55,246 bases of DNA, from positions 1 to 55,246 of the forward strand of contig NZ_MASN01000016.1 of NCBI RefSeq assembly GCF_001861355.1. The letters run 5' to 3'. The notes below the pieces were generated by a model. It searched no databases. It was not told the origin of the DNA and saw nothing but the letters and a program-made list of their open reading frames with translations. Position 1 is the stretch's first letter. Every line of letters begins with the position of its first letter. This document shows positions 18,352-26,469 of the stretch, one piece after another. This stretch comes from Natrialba sp. SSL1. GTDB taxonomy: Archaea; Halobacteriota; Halobacteria; Halobacteriales; Natrialbaceae. The position numbers and the translations under genes were made by a program.

Positions 18352-18879
18352 TTACAGTTTTTCTCGAACCGCCGCGACGATCGCTTCTGCGTCCGCCGAC
18401 TCGAGTTCCCGGCGAGCTAGCGAGAGGCCCACGCTGTCGTCCTCGAACCGCGGCACCAGATGAACGTGCGCGTGATCGACCGTTCCGACCAGCGGGCCGC
18501 TCGTGTGGAAGACGCTGAAGCCGTCCGGCTCCAGGGTGGACTCGAGTGCCGTCGCGACGGTGTGGACCGTGTCGAAGACGGCGGCGGTTTCCGTCTCGTC
18601 CATGAGCAGCAGTTCTTCGTCGTGCGTGCGCGGTGCGATTACTGTGTGTCCGCGGACTGCGGGTCGCCGGTCGAGAAATGCGATTGTTCGGTCGTCTTCG
18701 TAGAGGATTGCCGCGGGTTCAGCACCGTCGCTTATCTGGCAGAAGTCACAGTTCGGCTGTGAGTTGGTGGTCGTGTCGGTGTCGGTGTTGCTGTCGGTAT
18801 CGGTCGTCTCACTGTCAGTGGTAGAATCAGTATCCGCCTGGCCGCCCTCACTGCCATCTGCGCTCCCAGCATCGTCCAT
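18352..18879 (-). CDS. HIT-family nucleotide-binding protein with acidic N-terminal linker
   Basis: A 175-residue protein. Residues ~46-175 form a histidine-triad domain: a Zn-type CDFCQI start, DDRTIAFLDRRPAVRGHTVIAP, and the active-site triad DHAHVHLVPR near 132-141. HIT proteins hydrolyse nucleoside phosphoramidates or adenylated compounds. Residues ~5-42 are a low-complexity linker of Ser/Thr/Asp/Gly with TD repeats. The ATG at 18879 is chosen over an in-frame start at 18966 because a TATA-like box lies 26 nt upstream of it. Confidence 0.85.
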   Translation of the reverse strand: MDDAGSADGSEGGQADTDSTTDSETTDTDSNTDTDTTTNSQPNCDFCQISDGAEPAAILYEDDRTIAFLDRRPAVRGHTVIAPRTHDEELLLMDETETAAVFDTVHTVATALESTLEPDGFSVFHTSGPLVGTVDHAHVHLVPRFEDDSVGLSLARRELESADAEAIVAAVREKL

Positions 18880-18900
18880 ACCGAGGGCACTCAGTAGACG

Positions 18901-18908
18901 ATTAAATA
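18901..18908 (-). promoter_or_regulatory. TATA-like box for the HIT gene
   Basis: On the minus strand TATTTAAT sits about 26 nt ahead of the ATG at 18879. The spacing fits a leaderless transcript and decides the start codon of the HIT gene. Confidence 0.5.
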
Positions 18909-18983
18909 CCTGTTTGCCTGGGCGTCTGTTCAGTCGCTGGCTACTTCGTCCCGGGCTGCCCTCCAAAGAGTGCGCTCAGACCG

Positions 18984-20045
18984 CTACAACAGTCCCGACG
19001 CATCCTGCAGCGCCCGATACGTCGTCAGATACCGGTCCCGAATCTCCGCCCGATCGTACTCGTCGAACTCGTCATCGAGATCGCGGTACTCGAGTCCCCC
19101 CGCCTCGATAATCGTGTCGCTGAGTTCATCTTCGCTCGTCGTCCGGAAGCCCCGATCCCAGCCCTCGACGAGTTCGTGGGCACTCGAGTCGGCGTGGTAC
19201 TCGACGACGCCGACGCAGCCGGCGGCGAGCGCCCAGAGCATCTCGGTCGGGAAAACGCAGTATTCGGCAGTCTGTGCGAAGACGTGTGCGCCGCGGTAGG
19301 CGGCGATTCGCTCCTCGAGTGAGCGGTCGCCGGCGAACGTGACACGGTCTTCGATACGGAGGTCGCTCGCGAGTCGTTCGTACGCCTCGCGCTCGGGGCC
19401 GTCGCCGATGACGGTTGCCTGCCAGTCGCGGTCACGATGTTCGGCGAGCGCGAGCAACAGGCTCTCGAGGTTCGCCCCCTCGTCGAGGCGGCGGGCGTAG
19501 ATAACATCGGCCCGTTCGCCAGGCTGGACTTCACGTATCTGTTCGACATTGATCGGATTCGCGATCGGATCGACCGCCTGCTCGCTGACGCCGAGTTCGC
19601 GAACCCAGGTCGCGACGAGTTCGGAGGGGACGAGGTTTCGGTCGACGGATCGGGCGGCGAGTTTGCGCCATCGATCAGTTGGGACGCCGTCCATGCCGTA
19701 CCACTCGGCGACCACGGGCGCTCTGGCCAGCGTCGCACCGAGACTGGCCGCGATGACCTGTCCCGGTCGCTGTGCGCTGACGTGGACGATATCGGGACGC
19801 GCACGGGCGAGGACGTACGGCAACCGGACGAGAAACGAGGCGGTGGCCTCGAGTTCGACGGAAACGCCGTGGTACGTGATTCCCTCGCGTTCGAACGTTG
19901 CGTGTTCGCCGTCCCAGAACTGCGTACAGTAGACGTGGACGTCGTGGCCGGCGTCGTCGAGTAGTTCGAGAACGCTCTGCAATCGTCGGTTCGTCTCGGT
20001 ATCGCGGTGGAAACCCGTTTCAGCGGAGACGAACGCGACTCGCAT
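18984..20045 (-). CDS. GT4-type glycosyltransferase
   Basis: A 353-residue GT-B fold protein. The N-terminal Rossmann-like half starts MRVAFVSAETGFHRDTETN and includes HVSAQRPGQVIAASLGA and a PVVAEWYG strand. The C-terminal half has ARRLDEGANLESLLLALAEH, VIGDGPEREAYERLA and FPTEMLWALAAGCVGVVEY, the nucleotide-sugar-binding E-x7-E-like region. It would transfer a sugar to a glycan or lipid in the cytosol. The ATG at 20045 is chosen because a TATA-like box is 27 nt upstream and the fold starts there. Acceptor and sugar are unknown. Confidence 0.85.
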   Translation of the reverse strand: MRVAFVSAETGFHRDTETNRRLQSVLELLDDAGHDVHVYCTQFWDGEHATFEREGITYHGVSVELEATASFLVRLPYVLARARPDIVHVSAQRPGQVIAASLGATLARAPVVAEWYGMDGVPTDRWRKLAARSVDRNLVPSELVATWVRELGVSEQAVDPIANPINVEQIREVQPGERADVIYARRLDEGANLESLLLALAEHRDRDWQATVIGDGPEREAYERLASDLRIEDRVTFAGDRSLEERIAAYRGAHVFAQTAEYCVFPTEMLWALAAGCVGVVEYHADSSAHELVEGWDRGFRTTSEDELSDTIIEAGGLEYRDLDDEFDEYDRAEIRDRYLTTYRALQDASGLL

Positions 20046-20069
20046 ATGGCATCGCCACGCAGGGATGGG

Positions 20070-20076
20070 ATAAAAA
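20070..20076 (-). promoter_or_regulatory. TATA-like box for the glycosyltransferase gene
   Basis: On the minus strand TTTTTATC lies about 27 nt before the ATG at 20045, the normal spacing for a leaderless haloarchaeal mRNA. Confidence 0.45.
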
Positions 20077-20222
20077 GTCACTTCTTTCGTGCGGTGAGTT
20101 CCGAGTAAGTCGCCCGCAGTAGAGCCTGTCTCCTGTTGGCTCCATCGAGAAGAACCGCATAATGACCGGCGAGTTGGCGCTCACCGGTTGCGGACGGTTG
20201 CCGTCAGTTGGCCATCACTGCG

Positions 20223-21971
20223 TCAGTCGAACAGTTCGTTCGCGAGTTCGATCTCGTCTGAGAACTGGTCAACCATCGACGACGGACCGCTGGCCTGGTG
20301 TCCCGCGTCAGCCTTCTTTTTGTCGTCGGTTTCGAACGCTGCGGCGTCATCCGTTGGTTCGTCTCGGTCTTTCTTGTCCTTCCTGTCGTCGTGCTTCTTG
20401 TCCTTCTCGTCGTCTTCTTCAACGTCGAGGGCGTCACCCTCGTCCTTGTCGTCTTTCTCGTACTTTTTGTCCTTCGTGTCTTTCTTGTCCTTCTCCTCGT
20501 CTTCTTTGACATCGAGTACGTCAGCTTCCTCTTCGTCCTCTTTCTTGTCTTTCTTGTCCTCCTCGTCTTTCTTATCTTTCTTCTCGTGGTGCTTGTCGTC
20601 CTTTCTGTCGTCTTTCTTGTCCTTCTCGTCTTTCTCGTCCGGTTCCTCTAGCTCCGCTGCCTCAGGCTCGTCCTTGTCGGCTTTCCTCTCGTCTTTCTTG
20701 TCGTCGTGTTTCTTGTCATCCGCTTTCTCTGCCTTTTCGTCCTTCTCGTCTTCGTCTTCAACGTCGAGAGGTTCGGTGTCCTTCTTGTCTGCTTTCTCGT
20801 CCTTCTTGTCGTCCTTGTCGTCCCTGTCGTCCTTCTCTGCCTTGTCCGCCTTCTCTGCCTCTTTGTCCTGCTCGTCAACACGGTCCTCATCTGTTGGCTT
20901 CTCGTCCGTCTCTTCAACCGGTTCAGCCGCCTTCACCTTCTTCGGTTCATCCACCGGCTCTTCTTTCTCAGGTTTGTCGACCTTGTCGACCTGCTTCTCG
21001 TCGTCTGTTACGGGCTTCTCATCGTCTATGACTGGCTTCTCGTCTTTCTCATCTTTCTTGTCCTCGTCAGGCTTCTCAACCGGTGCATCGTCATCCTTCT
21101 CGTCAACTGGCACCTCATCCTTCACCGGTTCATCATCTTTCGCCGGTGCGTCGTCATCCTTCTCGTCCTTTTCAGGCTCTTCAACCGGTGCGTCGTCATC
21201 TTTCACCGGTTCCTCATCCACTGGCTCCTCATCCTTTTCCGGTGCATCTACCGGCTCATCGTCTTTCTCCGGTGCATCGTCATCCTTCTCGTCCTTTTCA
21301 GGCTCCTCAACCGGTTCATCATCGTCTTTCTCCGGCTCATCGATCGGGTCGTCATCGACCGGCGTCTCGTCAACATCGTCCATCACGAACGACACCAGCA
21401 CGACGTTCGGTCCGTACCGGTCCACGAGCTCATCGAGTGACAGCTCTGCCGTGTCCACGTCACTGTCGCACTCGAGTTCGACTTCGTCTTCATCGAGGGC
21501 GACATCCTCGCCATCCGCGGTGGCGACGAACTCGTAGGTGTCGTCGGCGAGGCCGACGAACGTGACGTTGTCGGTCGCTGGCACCGTCACGGTCAGTGAG
21601 TGGGTGGTCTCCTGACCGTCGTCGGTAGCGGTACTTTCAGTCTGGAGGTTCGTCAGGAGCTGTCCCTGTGTCTGGACCTGGAACTGATCGTACTCGGCAG
21701 TCCAGGTCATCGTCAACTCAGTATCGCTCTCCGTCGGATTCTCGACGGTGATGTGTGGTTCGTCCTCACAGTCTTCTGTGACGAGGAGTTCGTCACCGGG
21801 AGCAGTGTCTACCGGTTCGTCGTCTTGTGCCCCGACTGCTGCTGCCCCACCGACGCTTGCGACGGTGAGGCCGACAACCACGACGATCGTGAGCAATCCC
21901 GCCAAGAGGCGTTTCCGCGTGTCTGTTCGCCCTATGCGTCCATCTGCTTTCTGAGTGTCTGTGTCTCTCAT
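20223..21971 (-). CDS. Exported Lys/Asp/Glu-rich polyampholyte protein
   Basis: A 582-residue protein from the ATG at 21971. Residues ~21-46 form a signal peptide or anchor (KRLLAGLLTIVVVVGLTV...). Residues ~52-170 look like a folded, beta-rich domain containing two Cys (EDCEDEP and ELECDSD) that could pair. From ~178 to ~545 the protein is almost only Asp, Glu, Lys, Pro and Val/Ala, in degenerate repeats: first EPEKDEKDDDAP and DEPVD-type units, then LDVEEDDEKDKK-type units about 40-55 residues apart. The C-terminal ~35 residues are ordinary sequence (SMVDQFSDEIELANELFD). High lysine content is unusual in a halophile. Function unknown; I recognise no family. Confidence 0.75.
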   Translation of the reverse strand: MRDTDTQKADGRIGRTDTRKRLLAGLLTIVVVVGLTVASVGGAAAVGAQDDEPVDTAPGDELLVTEDCEDEPHITVENPTESDTELTMTWTAEYDQFQVQTQGQLLTNLQTESTATDDGQETTHSLTVTVPATDNVTFVGLADDTYEFVATADGEDVALDEDEVELECDSDVDTAELSLDELVDRYGPNVVLVSFVMDDVDETPVDDDPIDEPEKDDDEPVEEPEKDEKDDDAPEKDDEPVDAPEKDEEPVDEEPVKDDDAPVEEPEKDEKDDDAPAKDDEPVKDEVPVDEKDDDAPVEKPDEDKKDEKDEKPVIDDEKPVTDDEKQVDKVDKPEKEEPVDEPKKVKAAEPVEETDEKPTDEDRVDEQDKEAEKADKAEKDDRDDKDDKKDEKADKKDTEPLDVEDEDEKDEKAEKADDKKHDDKKDERKADKDEPEAAELEEPDEKDEKDKKDDRKDDKHHEKKDKKDEEDKKDKKEDEEEADVLDVKEDEEKDKKDTKDKKYEKDDKDEGDALDVEEDDEKDKKHDDRKDKKDRDEPTDDAAAFETDDKKKADAGHQASGPSSMVDQFSDEIELANELFD

Positions 21972-22347
21972 CAACGCGGCCCTCGACGGTAGCACTTGAC
22001 AGAGGTGTTCTTTGTTATGCTCACCAGACACGATCGTAATGGCCGTCAGGAAAACAGGGCTGTCTGCACACTATATTCCCAGATTCCATTCAGAAATAAA
22101 GATCTGGGAAAATCGTGATTTCGTTCGGTGTAACCGTTTCTCCGTGGGTGTTGAACCGTTTCAGCGCCACTAGCGGGAACGAAACACTAGACTGGAAGCC
22201 GGCCGCGCGGACGCAACTCCAGTTTCACAGTGGAGACACTCGTTCTCCCGGGCGCTATCCATCATTACTCCAGGCTCAATCGATACTACCTGGTGTCGGG
22301 AGCGACGGTCGAACAGCGGGTTCGTTGGTCAGTCGATCGTTACTCCG
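21972..22347. other. Intergenic region upstream of the polyampholyte gene
   Basis: This 376-nt stretch separates two minus-strand genes and probably contains the promoter of the gene starting at 21971. GAATATAGTG (minus strand, near 22065-22075) is the best TATA-like candidate but is about 100 nt from the ATG, which would give a leadered mRNA. The motif AACCGTTTC occurs twice, at about 22132 and 22153. No ORF is supported. Confidence 0.35.
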
Positions 22348-23118
22348 CTACTCGTCTGTTCCGTTCGTTTCGATCGGTTCACCGTCGCCATCATCGCCAT
22401 CATCGTCATCACCACCAATACCGCCAAACCGTTCCTCGAAGAACGAGTCGAGACCGTCGAAGATGCTGCCGTCGTCATCGTCGATCTCGTTGTCCTCGCT
22501 CTGTTCGTCCGCTGGACCGCTCTCTGGTTCGGTGTCCGTGTCCGGTGCAGTCTCAGTTTGATTCGCGCCGCTGTCGCTCTCGCTTTCGTTGCCGCTAGCA
22601 CCAGCGGCGTCCTCATCTCCTTCCTCTCCGTCGGCACCGTCAGTCGCCGTCTCGTTCTCACTCGTCTGTGCGCCAGTGTCTGTTTCCGAACCCGGGTCCG
22701 AATCAGCCTCAGACGCTGGCTCCGACGGTGTGTCTGACTCGGACTCTGATTCCGACTCTGTCTCCGATTCCGATTCGTTGACCACCGCGCTCCCGTCATC
22801 GGCACTGTCGGTGGACTCGAGGAGGTCGCCGCCAGTGTCTGCGGTGGCGTCAGTGTCAGTGTCAGTGTCGGTGTCGCCGCCCACCAGTTCGGGGCCGACG
22901 ATAGCGACGGTGGTGCCGAAGGCGGCGAGGACGATAATGATTGTGACGAAGACGATGGCGGTGCCGCCGTTGCGAGCGTCCGGTGGGTTCGAGGCTGCGG
23001 TGGCAGTAGAGGGAGCGGGAGAGTCCGAAGGTGCAGCGGGTGTTTCGGAGGATGTGTCGCTCTCAGCGCGATCCGCGCGGTCCGCGCGGTCCGAGCCATC
23101 CGTACCGTCGGCTGTCAT
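22348..23118 (-). CDS. Single-pass membrane protein with Ser/Asp/Glu-rich tail
   Basis: A 256-residue protein. Residues 1-50 are polar and acidic, ~52-78 form one TM helix (GTAIVFVTIIIVLAAFGTTV), and the remaining ~175 residues are a low-complexity acidic stretch with TD, SE and DG repeats. The last ~45 residues include a possible amphipathic segment, IFDGLDSFFEERFGGIGG. It may anchor an acidic extracellular tail. The ATG overlaps the stop of the 37-residue gene upstream (ATGA), so the two are probably translationally coupled. No known domain. Confidence 0.7.
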   Translation of the reverse strand: MTADGTDGSDRADRADRAESDTSSETPAAPSDSPAPSTATAASNPPDARNGGTAIVFVTIIIVLAAFGTTVAIVGPELVGGDTDTDTDTDATADTGGDLLESTDSADDGSAVVNESESETESESESESDTPSEPASEADSDPGSETDTGAQTSENETATDGADGEEGDEDAAGASGNESESDSGANQTETAPDTDTEPESGPADEQSEDNEIDDDDGSIFDGLDSFFEERFGGIGGDDDDGDDGDGEPIETNGTDE

Positions 23119-23228
23119 CGGGAGGACGAACGGGCCGAGTGGCCTTTGTTAAGCGCAGCAATTGCCGCTACGGTGGCCAGAATCAAGCCGAGTTTTGCCC
23201 CTGAGAAAGATCGTTGTCGGTTTCCCAT
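23115..23228 (-). CDS. 37-residue membrane peptide coupled to the acidic membrane protein
   Basis: From the ATG at 23228 the peptide reads a basic start (MGNRQRSFSGAK), one hydrophobic helix (LGLILATVAAIAALN) and a basic Ser/Arg tail. Its TGA overlaps the next gene's ATG (ATGA). The overlap, the clean helix and the opposite charge to the acidic partner support a real gene. A longer in-frame extension upstream has no signature and is unlikely. Function unknown; it could be a subunit or assembly partner of the 256-residue protein. Confidence 0.55.
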   Translation of the reverse strand: MGNRQRSFSGAKLGLILATVAAIAALNKGHSARSSSR

Positions 23229-23444
23229 GATCGCCGCTCCGACGGAGCGATCGCTGGTAACGAACTCCAACGCCGTCTGAGTGGAATCAAGCCGAATTTC
23301 GTCACAATCGTGGACCGACAGCCAGCGCGACCAGCAAACGAGACGGCCGACAGGACGGTACCCGAACAAGTAGTCCCGGACTACTGGCTGGCGGCCTCGC
23401 CGCAACCCAAACGACTACCGGGCCACCACGCCACAGCGTCTGGT

Positions 23445-25280
23445 ATGGCAGCGTACGAAATCGAACGCTATCTCAACGTTCGCAGCGCCTACGGGGCCTC
23501 GTTCGGCCCGGACGGCGACGAACTCTCGTTCCTGATGGACACGACTGGGACACCGCAGGTCTGGACGCTTACCGGACCCCGCGAGTGGCCCGAGCAACGG
23601 ACGTTCGCCGACGAACGGGTGACGTTCGCCTCCTGGTCGCCCGAGCGTCGGGAACTGATGTTCGGCATGGACGAGGGCGGCAACGAGCGCGCCCAGCTAT
23701 TCCGACTCGACGCAGAGACCGGGACAATCGAGAACGTGACGGCGATGCCCGACGCCAAACACCGCTGGGGCGGCTGGAGCCACGACGGTGAGCGGTTCGC
23801 GTTCACCTCGAACCGCCGCGACGAGGCCGTCTTCGACGTCTACGTACAGGACCGGGATGAGACGGGCGACGAGGCGGAACTCGTCTACGAGGGCGACGGC
23901 TGGCTCTCGCTGTCCGGGTGGAGCCCCGACGACTCCCGCCTGCTCGTCTCCCAGGCCTACTCCAACTTCGATCAGGATCTGTACGTACTCGACCTCGAAT
24001 CCGAGGAGCCAACACTCGAGCACCTCACCCCTCACGAGGGCGATGTCCGCTACCAGAGCGCCAGCTGGGCACCCGACGGCGAGGGCATCTACCTCGTCAC
24101 CGATCAGGGCGACACCGACACCCTCGATCTGGCCTACCTCGATCTGGAGACGGGGGGACTCGAGTCCGTCGTCGCTGACGAGTGGAACGTCGACGGCATT
24201 GCGCTGGACGACGAGACGGGGCGGTTCGTCTACTCGCAGAACGTGGAGGGCTACACCGAGTTGACTGTCGGCGAGTTCGATTCGGATGAGCCCACAGAAT
24301 TCGAGGAGTTCCCCGAACCAGATCTGCCGGGAGGGGTTTCCGGCGGCGTAAGCTTCGACGACGATGCGGAGCGCTTTGCGCTGTCAACCACCGGCGACAC
24401 AGTCAACACGAACGTCTTTGTGGTCGATATCGAGGCCGGCGAGGCCGAGCGCTGGACCAGCGCGCCGACGGCTGGGATTCCTCGGGAGACGTTCGACGAG
24501 TCCGAGCTGGTCCACATCGAGAGCTTCGACGGGCTGGAGATTCCCGGGTTCCTCACGCTACCGGACGGGAAGAGGGAAGCCGAGGCTGGCAGCGACGACG
24601 GCGCGCCGGTCATCGTCGACATCCACGGCGGCCCCGAGAGCCAGCGCCGCCCCTCTTTCTCCAGCGTTAAGCAGTACTTCCTCGACCGGGGCTACGGCTA
24701 CTTCGAACCGAACGTCCGCGGCTCGGCAGGCTACGGCGCAGACTACGCCGCACTCGACGACGTCGAAAAGCGGATGGACTCCGTCGCGGATATCGAAGCC
24801 TGCGTGGAGTGGCTCCAGGACCACCCGGCCGTCGACCCCGACCGCATCGTCGCGAAGGGCGGCTCCTACGGCGGCTTCATGGTGCTCGCCTCGCTGACCG
24901 AGTACCCAGAGCTCTGGGCGGCCGGCATCGATATCGTCGGCATCGCCAACTTCGTCACCTTCCTCGAGAACACCGGCGACTGGCGACGCGAACTGCGCGA
25001 GGCAGAGTACGGCTCGCTCGCGGAGGACCGGGAGTTCCTGGAGGAAATCTCACCGATCAATAACGTCGAGCAGATCGAGGCGCCGCTGTTCGTCCTCCAC
25101 GGCGAGAACGACCCGCGCGTGCCGGTCGGTGAGGCAGAACAGATCGCCGACGAGGCTGGCGAACAGGGCGTACCGGTCCGCAAGCTTATCTTCGACGACG
25201 AGGGCCACGGCTTCTCGAAGCTCGAGAACCGTATCGAGGCCTACTCGGAAATTGCGGACTTCCTCGACGAGCACGTTTGA
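23445..25280 (+). CDS. S9-family (prolyl oligopeptidase-like) peptidase
   Basis: A 611-residue cytosolic serine peptidase, acylaminoacyl-peptidase type. Residues ~10-370 form a beta-propeller of WD/TolB-like blades (repeated WSPDG, WSHDGERFAF, WAPDGEGIYLV). Residues ~380-611 are the alpha/beta hydrolase part: HGGPESQRRPSF oxyanion region, GSAGYG, nucleophile GGSYGGF (Ser ~474), Asp in GENDPRVP (~556) and His in DEGHGFS (~588). The ATG at 23445 is where the propeller begins. It would cleave short peptides admitted through the propeller. Confidence 0.92.
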   Translation: MAAYEIERYLNVRSAYGASFGPDGDELSFLMDTTGTPQVWTLTGPREWPEQRTFADERVTFASWSPERRELMFGMDEGGNERAQLFRLDAETGTIENVTAMPDAKHRWGGWSHDGERFAFTSNRRDEAVFDVYVQDRDETGDEAELVYEGDGWLSLSGWSPDDSRLLVSQAYSNFDQDLYVLDLESEEPTLEHLTPHEGDVRYQSASWAPDGEGIYLVTDQGDTDTLDLAYLDLETGGLESVVADEWNVDGIALDDETGRFVYSQNVEGYTELTVGEFDSDEPTEFEEFPEPDLPGGVSGGVSFDDDAERFALSTTGDTVNTNVFVVDIEAGEAERWTSAPTAGIPRETFDESELVHIESFDGLEIPGFLTLPDGKREAEAGSDDGAPVIVDIHGGPESQRRPSFSSVKQYFLDRGYGYFEPNVRGSAGYGADYAALDDVEKRMDSVADIEACVEWLQDHPAVDPDRIVAKGGSYGGFMVLASLTEYPELWAAGIDIVGIANFVTFLENTGDWRRELREAEYGSLAEDREFLEEISPINNVEQIEAPLFVLHGENDPRVPVGEAEQIADEAGEQGVPVRKLIFDDEGHGFSKLENRIEAYSEIADFLDEHV

Positions 25281-25413
25281 GCGCCAGCCCGTTCGCAGTC
25301 GAGGACGTATCTGAGGCGCCAGCCCGTACAGCTGAGAACACGTCTGCACACTAACAAACGGCCAGCGTTTCCGATTCACTGGCGTTAACCCGCTGCAGGC
25401 GCGTACCGATGGT

Positions 25414-26439
25414 ATGCACTGGCGGCGGGCGGTCGGCGGGCTTACAGTGGCCGTTGTAGTCATCGGGCTCTTCGTCTACGGCGTCGGCTGGGACGCCGTC
25501 CTCGACAACGTCCGAGCGGCCCACCCCGCCGCGCTCACCGCTGCCCTTCTCACCGGCCTCGGCATGCTCGCACTCCGAGGACTGCTCGTCAAACGACTCC
25601 TCGCACCCGTCGAGGGCGCGGCCCGCGGCACTGCCTTCGCAACTGCCTACCTCTCGGGCTACTTCGCTCGCAGCGCGCTCCCCTGGGGCCGCTCGACCGG
25701 CACCCCCGTCACCGCCTACCTGCTCGCGAACAACTCCGACTCCGAGTTCGAGGACAACCTGGCCGCCGTCGCCGCCGCGGAAGGGTTCAACGTCATCGGC
25801 AGCCTCGTCATCGCTGGCCTCGGCGCAGCCATCTTCGTCCTCACCGGCGACGGCTCGCTCGACTCCATCGGTGCCAGCCTCGCCGTCCTCGGTGGCGGTG
25901 GACTCCTCACGGCAGGCGTCGTCGTCATCGTCTTCCACCGCGGGGTCGCGAGACAGGTGGCACTCGAGTTGGCCGCCCACGCGGAAACCCTCGTCGGGAA
26001 GCTCCCGTTCTCGCGGCTGACGCAGTTGGAGGGGGCGCTGACGAGCCGGATTGACGGCTTTTTCGGGACGCTAGAAGCGATTCAGGCGTCACCGCGGACG
26101 CTCGTCGCGGCGTTCGGAATCGCGGTCGTGAGCTGGGTGTTCAACGCGGTGCCGCTGTATTTCGGGCTGGTCGCGCTGGGCGTCGACGTGCCGCTGGCGC
26201 TGGTGTTCGTCTGTGCGCCGCTGGCGTCGTTCGGCGGCGTCGTGCCGTTGCCCGGCGGGAGTGGCGGCATCGAGGTCGTGCTGGCGAGTTTGCTCGTCGC
26301 CACGGCTGGCGTTCCGGCTGACGTCGCGACGGCAGGAGCGATCCTCTACCGGCTGACGACGTACTGGGCGCATCTGGCGATCGGTGGCATCGTCGCGCTC
26401 GCGATGTCGCTGCTCGGGACGCAGCGGTTTCAGCGCTAG
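25414..26439 (+). CDS. Lysylphosphatidylglycerol synthase TM-region/flippase-like membrane protein
   Basis: A 341-residue membrane protein with seven or eight TM helices, of the UPF0104/LPG_synthase_TM family. Hallmarks are GYFARSALPWGRSTGTPVTAYLL at about 76-98 and VVPLPGGSGGIEVVLASLL at about 275-293. The family includes flippases or transmembrane parts of lipid-modifying enzymes; no catalytic domain is attached here. A TATA-like CGTTAACC lies about 27 nt before the ATG. It neighbours the glycerol-1-phosphate dehydrogenase gene (convergent), both with lipid connections, but a functional link is inference. Confidence 0.85.
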   Translation: MHWRRAVGGLTVAVVVIGLFVYGVGWDAVLDNVRAAHPAALTAALLTGLGMLALRGLLVKRLLAPVEGAARGTAFATAYLSGYFARSALPWGRSTGTPVTAYLLANNSDSEFEDNLAAVAAAEGFNVIGSLVIAGLGAAIFVLTGDGSLDSIGASLAVLGGGGLLTAGVVVIVFHRGVARQVALELAAHAETLVGKLPFSRLTQLEGALTSRIDGFFGTLEAIQASPRTLVAAFGIAVVSWVFNAVPLYFGLVALGVDVPLALVFVCAPLASFGGVVPLPGGSGGIEVVLASLLVATAGVPADVATAGAILYRLTTYWAHLAIGGIVALAMSLLGTQRFQR

Positions 26440-26469
26440 TGCGGGCTAAAACCTCGAGAAGGGAACCAA

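Noticed and set aside
20188-21537. A 449-codon Ser/Phe-rich + strand frame opposite the polyampholyte gene
   Set aside because: It is the complement of GAC/AAG/GAG repeats, giving TCG/TTC/CTC codons. The minus frame has a signal peptide and a folded domain, so it is the real one.
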